Positions 13,150 to 23,100 of a stretch of 64,000 bases of DNA are shown piece after piece. The position numbers were made by a program, and so were the translations under genes. Within the stretch, counting starts at the first letter, position 1; each line of letters opens with the position of its first letter. The DNA is from Brachypodium distachyon. Lineage: Eukaryota > Streptophyta > Magnoliopsida > Poales > Poaceae. The DNA lies in assembly GCF_000005505.3 (NCBI RefSeq), contig NC_016132.3, positions 3,100,001 through 3,164,000 of the forward strand, written 5' to 3'. The notes under the pieces are model-generated. The model ran no database searches. It was not told the origin of the DNA and saw only the letters and a program-made list of their open reading frames with translations.

Positions 13150-13740
13150 TCAGATGGTGATCCCCTGCATCATGATCTTGAACTCGCCGAAGTCAACGCG
13201 GCCGTCGCTGTCGCGGTCGACGTTGCAGATCATCTCCCTGACGGTGGCCATGCTGCTGGCCTCCGGCATGCCGAGCTTCTTGAGCACCTCCTGCAGCTCC
13301 ACGGCGGAGATGAACCCGTCGCCGTCCACGTCGAACACCTTGAATGCCTCCCTCATCTCCTCCTCCCCGTCGGCGCCGCCTTCCCCTCCGTCTTCCCCGT
13401 CGTCGGCGAGCGCGCCGAAGAGCGCGTCGCCGAGGGCCCGGTGGAGGCCCTCGAAGTCCTCGAAGCGGAGCCCGGACGCGCCCTCGGGGACGTGGGCGCC
13501 CACGGTGGCCGCCAGCCCGGCCCGGTCCGCCTCCAGGCCCAGCGCGTCCAGCGCCTGCGCCAGCTCGTCCACCGTGATCTCGCCGTCGCCGTTGCGGTCG
13601 AACATGTCGAACACGCGCCGGAGCCGCACCGCGTTCAGGCTGCCGTTGCGCAGCCGGAACGACGGCGACGGCGCCTTCGCCAGCGACGGCCGGACCGCCG
13701 CCGCCACGCTCTGGCTCTGCTGCTCGCCGCCCCCCACCAT
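13150..13740 (-). CDS. Calmodulin-like protein, CML42/CML43 type
   Basis: A single exon encodes 196 residues. The chosen ATG at 13740 gives [11 protein letters not shown]; the frame stays open to 13899 but the extra residues are basic and low-complexity, and the family normally begins as chosen. Three canonical EF-hand loops are visible: [24 protein letters not shown] and [12 protein letters not shown]. The second hand ([13 protein letters not shown] region) has lost its loop residues, and an acidic Gly-rich linker ([16 protein letters not shown]) follows it. This layout and the [20 protein letters not shown] start match the plant CML42/43 group, calcium sensors in cytosol or nucleus linked to defence and trichome traits in Arabidopsis. 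It is divergently arranged with the PPR gene, with 381 bp between start codons. Confidence 0.93.
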   Translation of the reverse strand: MVGGGEQQSQSVAAAVRPSLAKAPSPSFRLRNGSLNAVRLRRVFDMFDRNGDGEITVDELAQALDALGLEADRAGLAATVGAHVPEGASGLRFEDFEGLHRALGDALFGALADDGEDGGEGGADGEEEMREAFKVFDVDGDGFISAVELQEVLKKLGMPEASSMATVREMICNVDRDSDGRVDFGEFKIMMQGITI

Positions 13741-14121
13741 TATTATTCTTCCTTCCCTCTGTTCGGCTCCGATCCGGATCCTTTTTTCTCGACCGCGCCG
13801 AGACTCTCGCGGCTTTGTTATAGGGAGGGAGCTAGGGAGAGGCTCTGCCTTATTGGTTTCCCCTTTTCCTGTGGTGCCGGGAAATCGATCGCCTACCATG
13901 CTATACTAGGAGGCGGCCACGCACGGCGGGAGGATTATTCGCGGCGAGCAAGGAGAGGCGGAGGTGGATGGCAACAATGTCGGAGCTGCTCCTTGCTAAA
14001 ACGGTAGGTTCGGCCGCTTTTCCCGCTCTGCCTAATTGCAACATTACATGCTGTGATAAACAAGATTTGTTTGGCTGTTTCAGTTGACTCGCGAAGTTCT
14101 CTTTCTTGGCCCCTTTAATTA
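13741..14121. promoter_or_regulatory. Divergent intergenic region, putative bidirectional promoter
   Basis: Only 381 bases separate the start codons of the calmodulin-like gene (leftward) and the PPR gene (rightward). The gap must contain both 5' UTRs and both core promoters, so shared control is possible. No convincing TATA box was identified. This is inference from layout. Confidence 0.4.
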
Positions 14122-15855
14122 ATGGCAGCCAAGTCCGGCGGCCGCTTGGTGGCGCGGCGCGGCGGCGCGGCGGTCTGCGCCGCCGCCGCCACTGCTTTGC
14201 CCACATCCACCACGGCGTCGCCCCAGCACATAGCACACTACCTCGCGCATAACCCTAGGGTGACCTGGGAGGCGCTCTCCGCCACGTTCCCCACCGCCGC
14301 CGTCGCCGCCGCCGAGGCTCCCGACAGGCAAGTCGTCGACGCTGTGCTCCTCTCTCTTGCCAAGAACTCTAGCCCCTCGTCCTCCGAGACCATCGCCAAG
14401 AACGCGCACTCCTTCTTCCACTGGTCCGCCGCCGCCGCCTCGCCGTCTCCCCACTCGCTCCGCTCGTACTGCCTCATCGTCCACCTCCTCTCCCGCGCGT
14501 CCCTCATCAGCCACGCCTCCGTGCTCCTCCAGTCCGCCATCGCCCGGCACTCCTCCTCTACGCCCGCTTCCTCCTTCCTGGACGCCTTCTTCTCCGCCTA
14601 CGAGGACAGCGGCGCCGCCGCGACGACCCGGGGCCTCCACCTGCTTGTGCACTCCTACGCGCAGCTGCGCCGTCCGGAGGAGGCCCTGGAGGCTTGCCAC
14701 TACCTGGCCCGCCGCGGCGTGCTCCCCTCCCTTTCTGCCTTCAACGCCGTGCTGCACGCCGCGCAGCGCACCGGACGGTTCCAGGTCGCCTGGGAGGTGT
14801 TCGAGCTAATGACGCTCAAGCGGGTGTATGCCAACCAGGGCACCGTCGAGCTTGTTATCGGCGTGCTGAGCCGGGAGGGTGCACTTGCCAGGATGGCAGC
14901 CCTTGTGGAGAGGATTCATGGCAAGAAGTGCACGCCAGGCATCGTGGCACACGTCGCACTGGCACTGTGGATCTTCAAGCAGGGCAGGACGGAGCAAGGG
15001 ACCTTGCTGCTCAGGAGGATGCTGCAGAGGAACATTGTGTTCGATGACATTGCATATTCACTGATCGTGCATGCTTATTGTCTTAATGGTGATCTGAAGT
15101 CGGCGCGTGAGCAATGGGACGACATGGTCCGCCGAGGCTGTCACCTGAACGCTTTTGTGTATACTTGCTTCATCGGAGGGCAATGCCACGAAGGAAATGT
15201 CAATGAGGCCATGCAGTTGCTTCAAGAAATGCTGTCTATTCGGTTGAAGCCGTATGATGCTACGTACAGTCACCTCATCACAGGGTGCTTTAGACAAGGT
15301 AGAGTGGAAAAGGGCTCGGAGTACTTTGATAAGATGCTCCATGAAGGCCTTGTACCGGATATTGCCACCTGCAATGAGATATTAGAGGCAATCTGTGAAG
15401 CAGGAGAGGTCGGTAAGGCGAACGAGTTGGTAACCGCAATGATAGACAAAGGAATTATTCCTGACCAGGATACATACTGTAGGCTCATTGATGGATATGG
15501 CAAGGTTGGTGATTCGCAAGGTATTATCAAGATTTATCATGAGATGGAGCATAGAAGACTTACTCATGGTGTTGAAGTATTTACCTCCGTGATCAGGGGC
15601 CTATGCCAGTGTGGGAATCCAAAGGAAGCTGAGAAGTATGTGACTGTGATGGAAAGGAAACTGCTGGCTCCGACTAGTGGCATACACGATACGTTGATCA
15701 GCAGTTACTGCAAGAAGGGTAACACGAAGAGTGCACTTCGGTTATACGACAAGATGATGACACGGGATGAGAAGCAAATCCCCTCTGCAGATACTTTTAT
15801 GATGCTGGTGAGAAGAGTCATCAGAGTAAGGACTACTTGTTCCCCTGATACCTGA
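14122..15855 (+). CDS. P-class pentatricopeptide repeat (PPR) protein
   Basis: A single uninterrupted frame gives 577 residues. The N-terminus (MAAKSGGRLVARRGGAAVCA) is Arg/Ala-rich and lacks acidic residues, fitting mitochondrial or plastid import. From about residue 170 to 560 there are roughly eleven 35-residue helical repeats of P type, for example DIAYSLIVHAYCLNGDLKSA, ATYSHLITGCFRQGRVEKGS and DTYCRLIDGYGKVGDSQGI. No E, E+ or DYW editing domain follows the repeats. Family knowledge: P-class PPR proteins bind organellar RNA and affect its stability, splicing or translation. The target is unknown. The C-terminus ends VRRVIRVRTTCSPDT; a GTGAGA site at 15808 and CAG at 15861 would instead join an arginine-rich tail in frame, but that intron would be only 54 bases. 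Decayed tandem copies of the 3' part follow the gene. Confidence 0.93.
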   Translation: MAAKSGGRLVARRGGAAVCAAAATALPTSTTASPQHIAHYLAHNPRVTWEALSATFPTAAVAAAEAPDRQVVDAVLLSLAKNSSPSSSETIAKNAHSFFHWSAAAASPSPHSLRSYCLIVHLLSRASLISHASVLLQSAIARHSSSTPASSFLDAFFSAYEDSGAAATTRGLHLLVHSYAQLRRPEEALEACHYLARRGVLPSLSAFNAVLHAAQRTGRFQVAWEVFELMTLKRVYANQGTVELVIGVLSREGALARMAALVERIHGKKCTPGIVAHVALALWIFKQGRTEQGTLLLRRMLQRNIVFDDIAYSLIVHAYCLNGDLKSAREQWDDMVRRGCHLNAFVYTCFIGGQCHEGNVNEAMQLLQEMLSIRLKPYDATYSHLITGCFRQGRVEKGSEYFDKMLHEGLVPDIATCNEILEAICEAGEVGKANELVTAMIDKGIIPDQDTYCRLIDGYGKVGDSQGIIKIYHEMEHRRLTHGVEVFTSVIRGLCQCGNPKEAEKYVTVMERKLLAPTSGIHDTLISSYCKKGNTKSALRLYDKMMTRDEKQIPSADTFMMLVRRVIRVRTTCSPDT

Positions 15856-15861
15856 TTACAG

Positions 15862-16620
15862 TATCTCACAGTGAGATTGTCGAGAAGGGTCGTTGATCAG
15901 AGAAAATCTGAAGAGGATAGGCAAAGGAATAGGAAGAGAAAGCTATTCTTATTCACTACTAATGCTGCATCTTCATATCTCTTATAGAGAAGTCGAGGGT
16001 ACAGGAGGGCTTGGAGTTCTTTGACATGATGCTCCATGAAGGCCTTTTGCTGGATATTGGCACCTGCAATGAGATCTTCAGAGGCTCTCTGCGACGCAGG
16101 AGAGGTGAGAAAGGTGAACGAGTTGGTAACGACAATGATAGACCAAAGGAATTATTCATGACCAGTATTCTTACTGTCGGCTCATTGATGGTTATGGTAA
16201 TATTGGTGATGCACAAGGTATTGTCATTTGTCAAGATTTATCATGACATGAACTCAGAGTACACTTCGGCTATACAACAAGATGATGGCACAGGATGAGA
16301 AGCTTATCCGCTCTACAGATGCGTTTATGAGGCTGGTGAGAAGAGTCGTTAGAGTAAGGATTAATTGTTCCCCTGACACGTAATCGTGCAGTTAGATTGT
16401 TGAGAAGGGTGGTTGATGGAAGGAAAGCTGCAGGGAGAAGGCAAAGGAAAAGAAGGTTGTGGCCCTTATTCAGTATGTGGATATATGGTGCGTCTGCATA
16501 CCTCTTTTACTTATCAGAAGTTCAGGTAATGCATGCCCTTCTTTTGGAATTCTTTTGTGGTAGTGTTAACACAAGGTAACCTTGTAAATCTGAATTGTTT
16601 TTTTTTTAGCAAGTGTCCTG
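15862..16620 (+). pseudogene. Decayed tandem copy 1 of the PPR gene 3' end
   Basis: From about 15986 the sequence resembles the PPR gene from about 15299: it repeats the region for DKMLHEGL, the Ala/Cys-rich helix, the IDGYGKVG repeat and the YDKMM repeat. Frameshifts and stops break it, and about 190 bases (matching about 15545-15730 of the gene) are missing. It is followed by a tail (16382-16620) that begins with a GTTAGATTGTTGAGAAGGG-like sequence also seen just after the PPR stop codon. Nothing suggests it is translated; antisense or small RNA production is possible. Confidence 0.82.
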
Positions 16621-17352
16621 TGTACTCAGGATCCCATAGTTAAATTGTTGAGAAGGGTCGTTGATGGGAGAAAAGCGTTTTGAAGCGGATAGGCAAAGGA
16701 AAAGAAAGAGAGGCTCTTATCCGGTACTCGATGCTGCGTCTGCATATCTTTTATAGAGAAGTCGAGGGTACAGGAGGGCTTGGAGTTCTTTGACATGATG
16801 CTCAATGAAGGCCTTTTGCTGGATATTGGCACCTGCAATTTGATCTTTAGAGGCACTCTGCAACACAGCAGAGGTCGGCAAGGCGAACGAGTTGGTAACG
16901 ACAGTGATAGACGAAAGGAATTGTTCGCGATCAGGATACAAACTATAGGCTCATTGATGGTTATGGCAAGGTTGGTGATGCAGAAGGTATTGTCAAGATT
17001 TATCATGACATGAACACACTTTGTCTATGCAACAAGATGATGGCACGGGATGAGAAGCTTATCCGCTCTGCAGATATGTTTATGAGGCTGGCGAGAAGAG
17101 TCATCAGAGTAAGGACTACTTGTTCCCCTGACACGTAATCGCGCAGTTAGATTGTTGAGAAGGGTGGTTGATGGAAGGCAAAGGGAAAGAAGGTTGTGGC
17201 CATTATTCAGGGACTACGTGAATACGTGATGCGTTTGCATACCTCTTTTACTTATCAGAAGTTCAGGTAATGCATGCCCTTCTTTTGGAATTCTTTTGTG
17301 GTAGTTAACACAAGGATACCTTGTAAATCTGAATTGTTTTTTAGCAAGTTTC
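16621..17352 (+). pseudogene. Decayed tandem copy 2 of the PPR gene 3' end
   Basis: This repeats the previous unit at an offset of about 740-770 bases, for example GAAGTCGAGGGTACAGGAGG at about 16757 as at 15988, and the CCTCTTTTACTTATCAGAAG tail at 17242 as at 16501. It shares the same internal deletion as copy 1, so the copying order was gene, then copy 1, then copy 2. Several frame breaks are present. No open frame of the original protein survives. Confidence 0.82.
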
Positions 17353-18764
17353 CTATGTAGCAGAACACAGTTAAAATGTGGCATACCATGAACATGTAAA
17401 TAACTCGGGAACCGAAACTCATAAAAAATAATTTGTTCTGGCTTAGCAAATCGCACCAGGAACAGGACTAGTAATAGCTTTTTATACAAGTCTTTTCGTA
17501 CAATCTCCGTTGCGAATTAATTCGGCTAATCCGGAGCCCTGCTCTCAGTTCAATTTTTTTTTTTTGAGGGGATGCTCTCAGTTCAATTACGATGCGGAAC
17601 CTGTGCTGGGCAGGCCGGGCCGTAGTAAACCAGCGTCAAGCATTGGCCCAGCCCACAGCAACCTGTGCAGAACCCGTGCTAAGCTGGCCGGTCCGTTAGC
17701 TTAGCTTAGCGTTGTTCTGTTCTGTTCGTTCGTGTCACTGCACACTGCAGTGACATTTTCACTAGTCCGGTCAGTCAGGTTGCAGATTCAATCATTCGAT
17801 TAGTGCTGTGTTGATGCACTGATTAGCGATTGCACTGATGTAGTTTTGTCTTGAGCCGCAGCGGATGTCTTTGGGCATGCCGTTATCGATGGCTGATTCG
17901 GCGACACCATGATTGCAGGGGAGGCTGGGTCTTGGAGAATGTCAGTCAGGGACGTGCTCTTCTTCCTTGGTATCATTAGTTTCCGTTCTTTCTCTTATTC
18001 GTAGAAACAATTGTATGTCAAACCTGATCTGCTGATCTCTACTTGTAATAAAATGGAGCAGTAAAACTAAACAATTGCATGTCAAACCTGATGTGTTCAT
18101 ACTAATAAGTAGTCCCCTCATGTGATTAATTATGGAATCGACGGCTGACTAGCCAATCAATGGCGAGAACGCATATGCACTCTCTCAATTAACTGCAAGC
18201 GCTTTCTCTAAATCGAGGAGGAGAGAGAGATTAGCTAGTGTTGTGCACGTTTTGGATTGACTTGCCGACGTCTGAGGTAAAGCATGAGAGTAATCAGTAC
18301 TCCCTCCGATCCTAAATTGTTGTCGAAATATTACATGTATGTATCTAGACGTTTTTTAAAAACCCATGCATGTTTATTTAGACAAATTTGAGTCAAAAAT
18401 TTAGGATCACTGGTGAGCAGACCAATTCATCGGTGTGAATTGCGAGATCCAAATGCGCTGGAAAAGAACGAAAAAACATACAGTACAAACTTGACGAAGA
18501 TCGAAGATGCAGGCGCACGGCTCAAACGTTCTGTCGCACAATGCGTATGGACTATGGAGAGTGAGAGTACACATGTACTCGCAGCCTGAAGAACATTTAT
18601 ATATATGTATGCACACATGTCGTGGAACGAACACTGAACACACAATCGTGTGTGTGTGTGTGTGAAGAGCACAGCAGAGCAGGGCGCCGGGGAGGGAAAG
18701 CCAGACCTCGTCGATGGTGTTGTTGTGCTTTGTATATTGTAGAAGTATGGACGCGAGAAACGGC
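17353..18764. other. Intergenic region left of the CLE gene
   Basis: It contains one degraded MITE (18298-18410) and a (TG)n microsatellite at about 18646-18664 close to the 3' side of the CLE gene. No other gene is supported. Confidence 0.6.
18298..18410. mobile_element. Stowaway-like MITE with eroded right end
   Basis: The left end TACTCCCTCCGATCCTAAAT is intact. The right end reads AAAAATTTAGGATCACTGG, so the complementary core (ATTTAGGATC) remains but the terminal GGAGGGAGTA is lost. The interior has the common GTATCTAGAC and GACAAATTTGAGTCAA motifs. It belongs to the same family as 29228-29320. Confidence 0.8.
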
Positions 18765-19112
18765 CTATCGTCGTCGTCGCAAGTTGTGCAGCGGGTTGGA
18801 GCCCGACGGCGCCATCCTCTTGTCGTCGCCGAACCCGGCCTGGGCTCCGCCGTGCCGGAACCTCGTGCTGAGGCCGGCGGCAAGGGCAGCAGTACCCTCC
18901 TTGGTCCTCCTCCGTCGCTGCCCGACCTCGCTGTGCGCCGAAGCGGAGACGACGCTCACGGCGCCCGCGATGAAGGCGGAAGCAGGTCGGGAGGGCGGCG
19001 GCGGGACGCGGGCGAGGAGCGAGCCGGCTCTGAGCGCGAGCGGGACGAGCGACAGCAGCGCGAGGAGCTTCACCCACCCGCACCGGCACCTGACGAAGCT
19101 GCCGCCCCCCAT
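18765..19112 (-). CDS. CLE peptide hormone precursor
   Basis: A single exon encodes 115 residues. The ATG at 19112 is followed by G and gives MGGGSFVRCRCGWVKLLALL, continuing into a hydrophobic signal peptide (about residues 14-30). The middle is variable and low in complexity, as usual for CLE precursors. Near the C-terminus is one CLE dodecapeptide, RMAPSGSNPLHN (about residues 99-110), preceded by GDDK and followed by LRRRR and the stop. The consensus is R-x-x-P-[ST]-G-P-[DN]-P-x-H-[HN]; the anchor residues R1, P4, G6, N8, P9, H11 and N12 are present and position 7 is Ser rather than Pro, as in Arabidopsis CLE40. Family knowledge: such peptides are cut out, secreted and read by CLV1/BAM-type LRR receptor kinases with co-receptors. 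Which receptor and tissue are unknown. A receptor kinase gene lies 1 kb upstream on the same strand. Confidence 0.88.
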   Translation of the reverse strand: MGGGSFVRCRCGWVKLLALLSLVPLALRAGSLLARVPPPPSRPASAFIAGAVSVVSASAHSEVGQRRRRTKEGTAALAAGLSTRFRHGGAQAGFGDDKRMAPSGSNPLHNLRRRR

Positions 19113-20157
19113 GGAATTTGGAATGGAGCTGCAGCCTGCAGGGTCGTTGCGGTGTTTCGGCTGGTTCTGGAAGGAGAAGAAAGAAAAAGGAAAGGCAAGG
19201 GAGCTAGGGAGGCACGGTAGTCGTGCAACAGAGCGTTTTGTAGCCGGCCGGCGTCTGTCGCCTCGACGGCTTTACGTTTATTGGCACTTGGCAACGGCAC
19301 GTACCGGTACTGGTATAGGTGTGGTGGTGCGTCATGATCGACGCGGTCGGCAGTGATCGATCCATGGGCGGACGGACGGGATCGTGCCAAGGGAGGAGGT
19401 TCGATCGATCGAGCACCGGAGGAGCACGGGACGGGACCGGACGGGGAGTGATTTCTGATTTGACGTGACAAAAGACAAGGAAACAATGTTGGCGATCGAC
19501 GAGATGTTTGCTGCTGCCTGCTGGCGCGGAGGCGCGTTTGTTAGTTGTTACCAACAACAGTTTCAGCAGCAGCACTGCACAACAGTTGAATCAAACAGCT
19601 GACGCCAAGAGGACAACTTTTATGCGAAAGTTGCCCTGCCATTGACGAACGGACTGCATCGACCAGTTCCATCGCGCAACAGTCGCTGCACCCGCTGAGC
19701 CCCCTTTCTCCTTTGCCGCAAAAGCGTTTCCATTGCGGCACATGTTTGCAGCACACCCTTGTAGAAAGATACAGGCTTGAAAACAGATCACAGCGGAATG
19801 GTGGCAATGCAGATTGAAACAGGGATAACTGGAAGAGAGAAAAACCAAGCCCCTGCTGGAAAATTTCTCTTTCTATATTTACTCGAATCATCCAATCGCT
19901 CTCTGCCACGTGTACATGCGGCAGCAAGGATGGGCTCAACCTCACACAAATACACGCCGTATGTACAAATGAATGCAATGCCATGCCATCCCACCACCAC
20001 AGCTACTACCTTGCTTACCCTACCCCACTCGGAAAATTTTCACATTTCACCTGTTGTTCCCCCTCTTGCTCTCAGAAGCTAATCTCAGAATGCAATAGCA
20101 GCCATGTAAAAAAGCAAGATATCTGCACCGACACGCGATCGAAGTGGGTCGCGGATC
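19113..20157. other. CLE promoter region and kinase 3' flank
   Basis: About 1 kb lies between the start codon of the CLE gene and the stop codon of the kinase gene, both on the minus strand. It should hold the CLE promoter and the kinase 3' UTR. No gene or element was recognised. Confidence 0.5.
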
Positions 20158-23100
20158 TCACCTTGGTCCGGAGAGCTCCATGGCTTCCAGGCCGAGCGAG
20201 GACTCGTCCGCAGCGGCGAGATCCATGAATTTCGGGGGGATGAGCTCCGACGAGACGGACTTGGGCGTGTCCACGTTCTGCGACGCCTCCCACTTCTCCG
20301 CGAGCCCGTCCCCTTCCAGCATCCGGATCACCTCCGACATCCTGGGGCGGTGCGACGGGTGGTACTGCGTGCACAGCAGGGCCACCTGGACCATCTCCTC
20401 CAGCTCCACCCGGTCGTAGTTGCTGCCCAGGTCTTTATCCACCATCATGCTCAGCTGCTTTTCGTGATGAAGCTTCTTTACCTGGAACCAGATGCAGGTA
20501 TCAGAAATGGTGCTCGTGTAAATCCAAATTACCTGCCACTAAGAACAAATGATAACCCCTCGAATTCTTTTTTTCGGCAACCGGTTTGAACAGAAGATGG
20601 TAAATGATGGGGCATTTGCTAATATGTCCACACCATGATCACAGAAAGGAACACCATCTACTTCAATCTTCTAAAAAAAAGGCCAAAAGAATTGCAATGG
20701 TGAACATTTTGTTGAACAGTTAAGTTGCATTCGATTTCTTCAGCATATTTTCCAACTTTTCTGTTTGTTTGTTTTTTTGCTATGAAAATATGCTTCAGTA
20801 TCTTGAGCATCAAATCTTATGATTCAATGTACTCAACAGAAAAGGTGGTAGGACCTAAAAGTGACATACAGACTTTGTCCAAAGCTCTGAAGAGAGCTAA
20901 AAGGCAGAGATCAACAAACTCCAATGAAAAGGATAAAACAGTCTTTCCGTAATAAAGTGAATTTGAGACCATTCGTAAAATACAAAATGAATTTGCAAAC
21001 AAAGAATATGCTTACCATATCAAGCACTCCACCCTTCTGATTTGCTAGTCGTCCAAAATCTAGTGCCTTCTGGCCAGTGATCAACTCAACCAACAAGACT
21101 CCAAACCCAAAGACATCTGTCTTCTCCGATGACTGACCAGTTGATAAATACTCCGGAGCTATGTGTCCAACAGTCCCACGCACTGCTGTGGTAACATGGG
21201 ACTCCTGGTGATCCAATAGTTTTGCCAATCCAAAATCTCCCACGATTGCTTCAAAATATTCATCAAGAAGCACATTGGAGGCTTTAACATCACGATGGAT
21301 TATTTTTGGATCACACTGTTCGTGCAAATAAAGGAGCCCTCGTGCTGTACCTAGTGCTATCATTTTTCTCCTTGACCAATCTAGAGCTGGCCTGCCATTT
21401 ATATGTTCTGACAAAAAAATAGCAGGAAAGTTTAGGTGCTGTGTAATACTAAAGCCGGAGGTTAGTTTCCTTGAAACTGAATAATATACTCAGAAAATGG
21501 TCATACAATGCCTCTTACTATCGATTAGTGCATTTCATCTTTTTTGACCGAATATTAGTGCATTTCACCAATGGTTAATCAAGATGTGTGGTGTTGTCAA
21601 TGCCTCAGTTCATATCCAAAACACGGTGTGAACAGCAAAATAGCTCATGGACAAATTGTTGCTTAACTTAATACAGGGAGCAGGAGTAGAATTTTGAGTT
21701 GATAGCATGGCAGAAGTATGAAACTGCCCCAGGACGAAATGCGTTAACAGGATGGGTCAAAACCATAAGTGATTTTAGGTTGAGCATTTGATGACAGGCT
21801 GTGCTGATTGGATAGAGCCATGGAGGAACACACCAACATGTATCCATGCATCATGCTAGACTCCATATTTGAAATGAACTTAAAACATGGCCAGGGAATG
21901 GCAAAAATTTAAACACGCCACTAATGAATGTGAACAAGTAATGCAAGTGACTTAAAAGTTTCTTATCAGCATGGAGAAAGAAACAGACCTCGCAATTGAG
22001 AAGCAACGCTTCCATTCGGCATATAAGGATAAACAAGTAATCTCTCACTCTCTGTAGTGCAGAATCCAATAAGTCGAAGGAGATTCCGATGAACAGCTAA
22101 GCTTATGACTTCAACTTCAGTTTGGAATTGAACTTCTCCACCAACAGCATTGTAGTCTTTCAATCTTTTAACAGCAACAACTGAACCATCACGTAAAAAA
22201 CCCTTGTATACTATTCCATATCCACCTTCACCTAAAATGTTCTTTGAGTTGAAATTATTGGTAGATGCTCGAAGCTCCTTGAAGGCGTACTGCTTCAGAT
22301 GACCCAAGCATACTTCTGGGTCATATTGATCTGTAGCTAAGAGAAGGTATCAGGTACTGCAATACAGAACTAAAACAGTATAGCAAGCTAGTCAGGACAA
22401 CATGAACAAAATTGGTGGGAGGTACAACTAACAGATCAAGTACAATAGGATCGTGGAAAGAAGACATCTCATTTTTATTGCAAAAGCAAATCAATGTACC
22501 AAACATAACTGGGATATGGATTATGGACAGCACCAAAGATTTTACCTATAAGTGGACTGGTTATCATCAATGGTTACTCAAAACTCAGAAATAATAAAAT
22601 TTTCAACTTTTGCTGCAACGAAGACATCTAGTTACTGAAGTCCTAATTCAGGCAGTGATAGTATGATCAACCACAACATCGAAAAGACTATTACCATTTA
22701 CATCAAAAAAGATCTGTTGGTTACGCCTATGCCTCCACCAAAGAAGCATGCCGACTGCAATAACGACAAATACTAGTGAACCCACAGTTGCTCCACAGAT
22801 AATAGCAATACGGTGGCTTCTTGCCATGCTTTGTTGCGGCTGAACTGAGGAGAAGGAGACATATGTGAGCAGCACATACAAGACAAAAAAGATTTACCAT
22901 TTATTCTGCTACAGAGGAGATAAATAATGATCAGCAATCTCACTCTTTAAGTCATCTGGTGGATAAGAAAGCGGGTCCATTGACACAGAAGAGCAATTAT
23001 CTCCAGACTTCAGACCACATATCATTGAATTTCCAGCGATACTGTTCAGACAAGGAACGGTAAAAATGAGTGGAAAATGAGGCATGGGCAGTCAACAGAA

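Noticed and set aside
13741..13899. Upstream in-frame start (53 extra residues) for the calmodulin-like protein
   Set aside because: The added segment is low-complexity and the family normally begins shortly before the first EF-hand; it overlaps the likely 5' UTR.
13006..14007. A 333-codon plus-strand open frame across the calmodulin-like gene
   Set aside because: It is antisense to clear EF-hand coding sequence, is dominated by Arg, Ala, Val and Glu from GC-rich complement codons, and has no domain.
14119..14757. A 212-codon minus-strand open frame under the PPR gene
   Set aside because: It is a Gly-rich mirror of GC-rich PPR coding sequence with no recognisable fold.
18622..19356. A 244-codon plus-strand open frame over the CLE gene
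   Set aside because: The minus strand has a signal peptide and a CLE motif in the expected order; the plus frame has neither domain nor consistent codon pattern.
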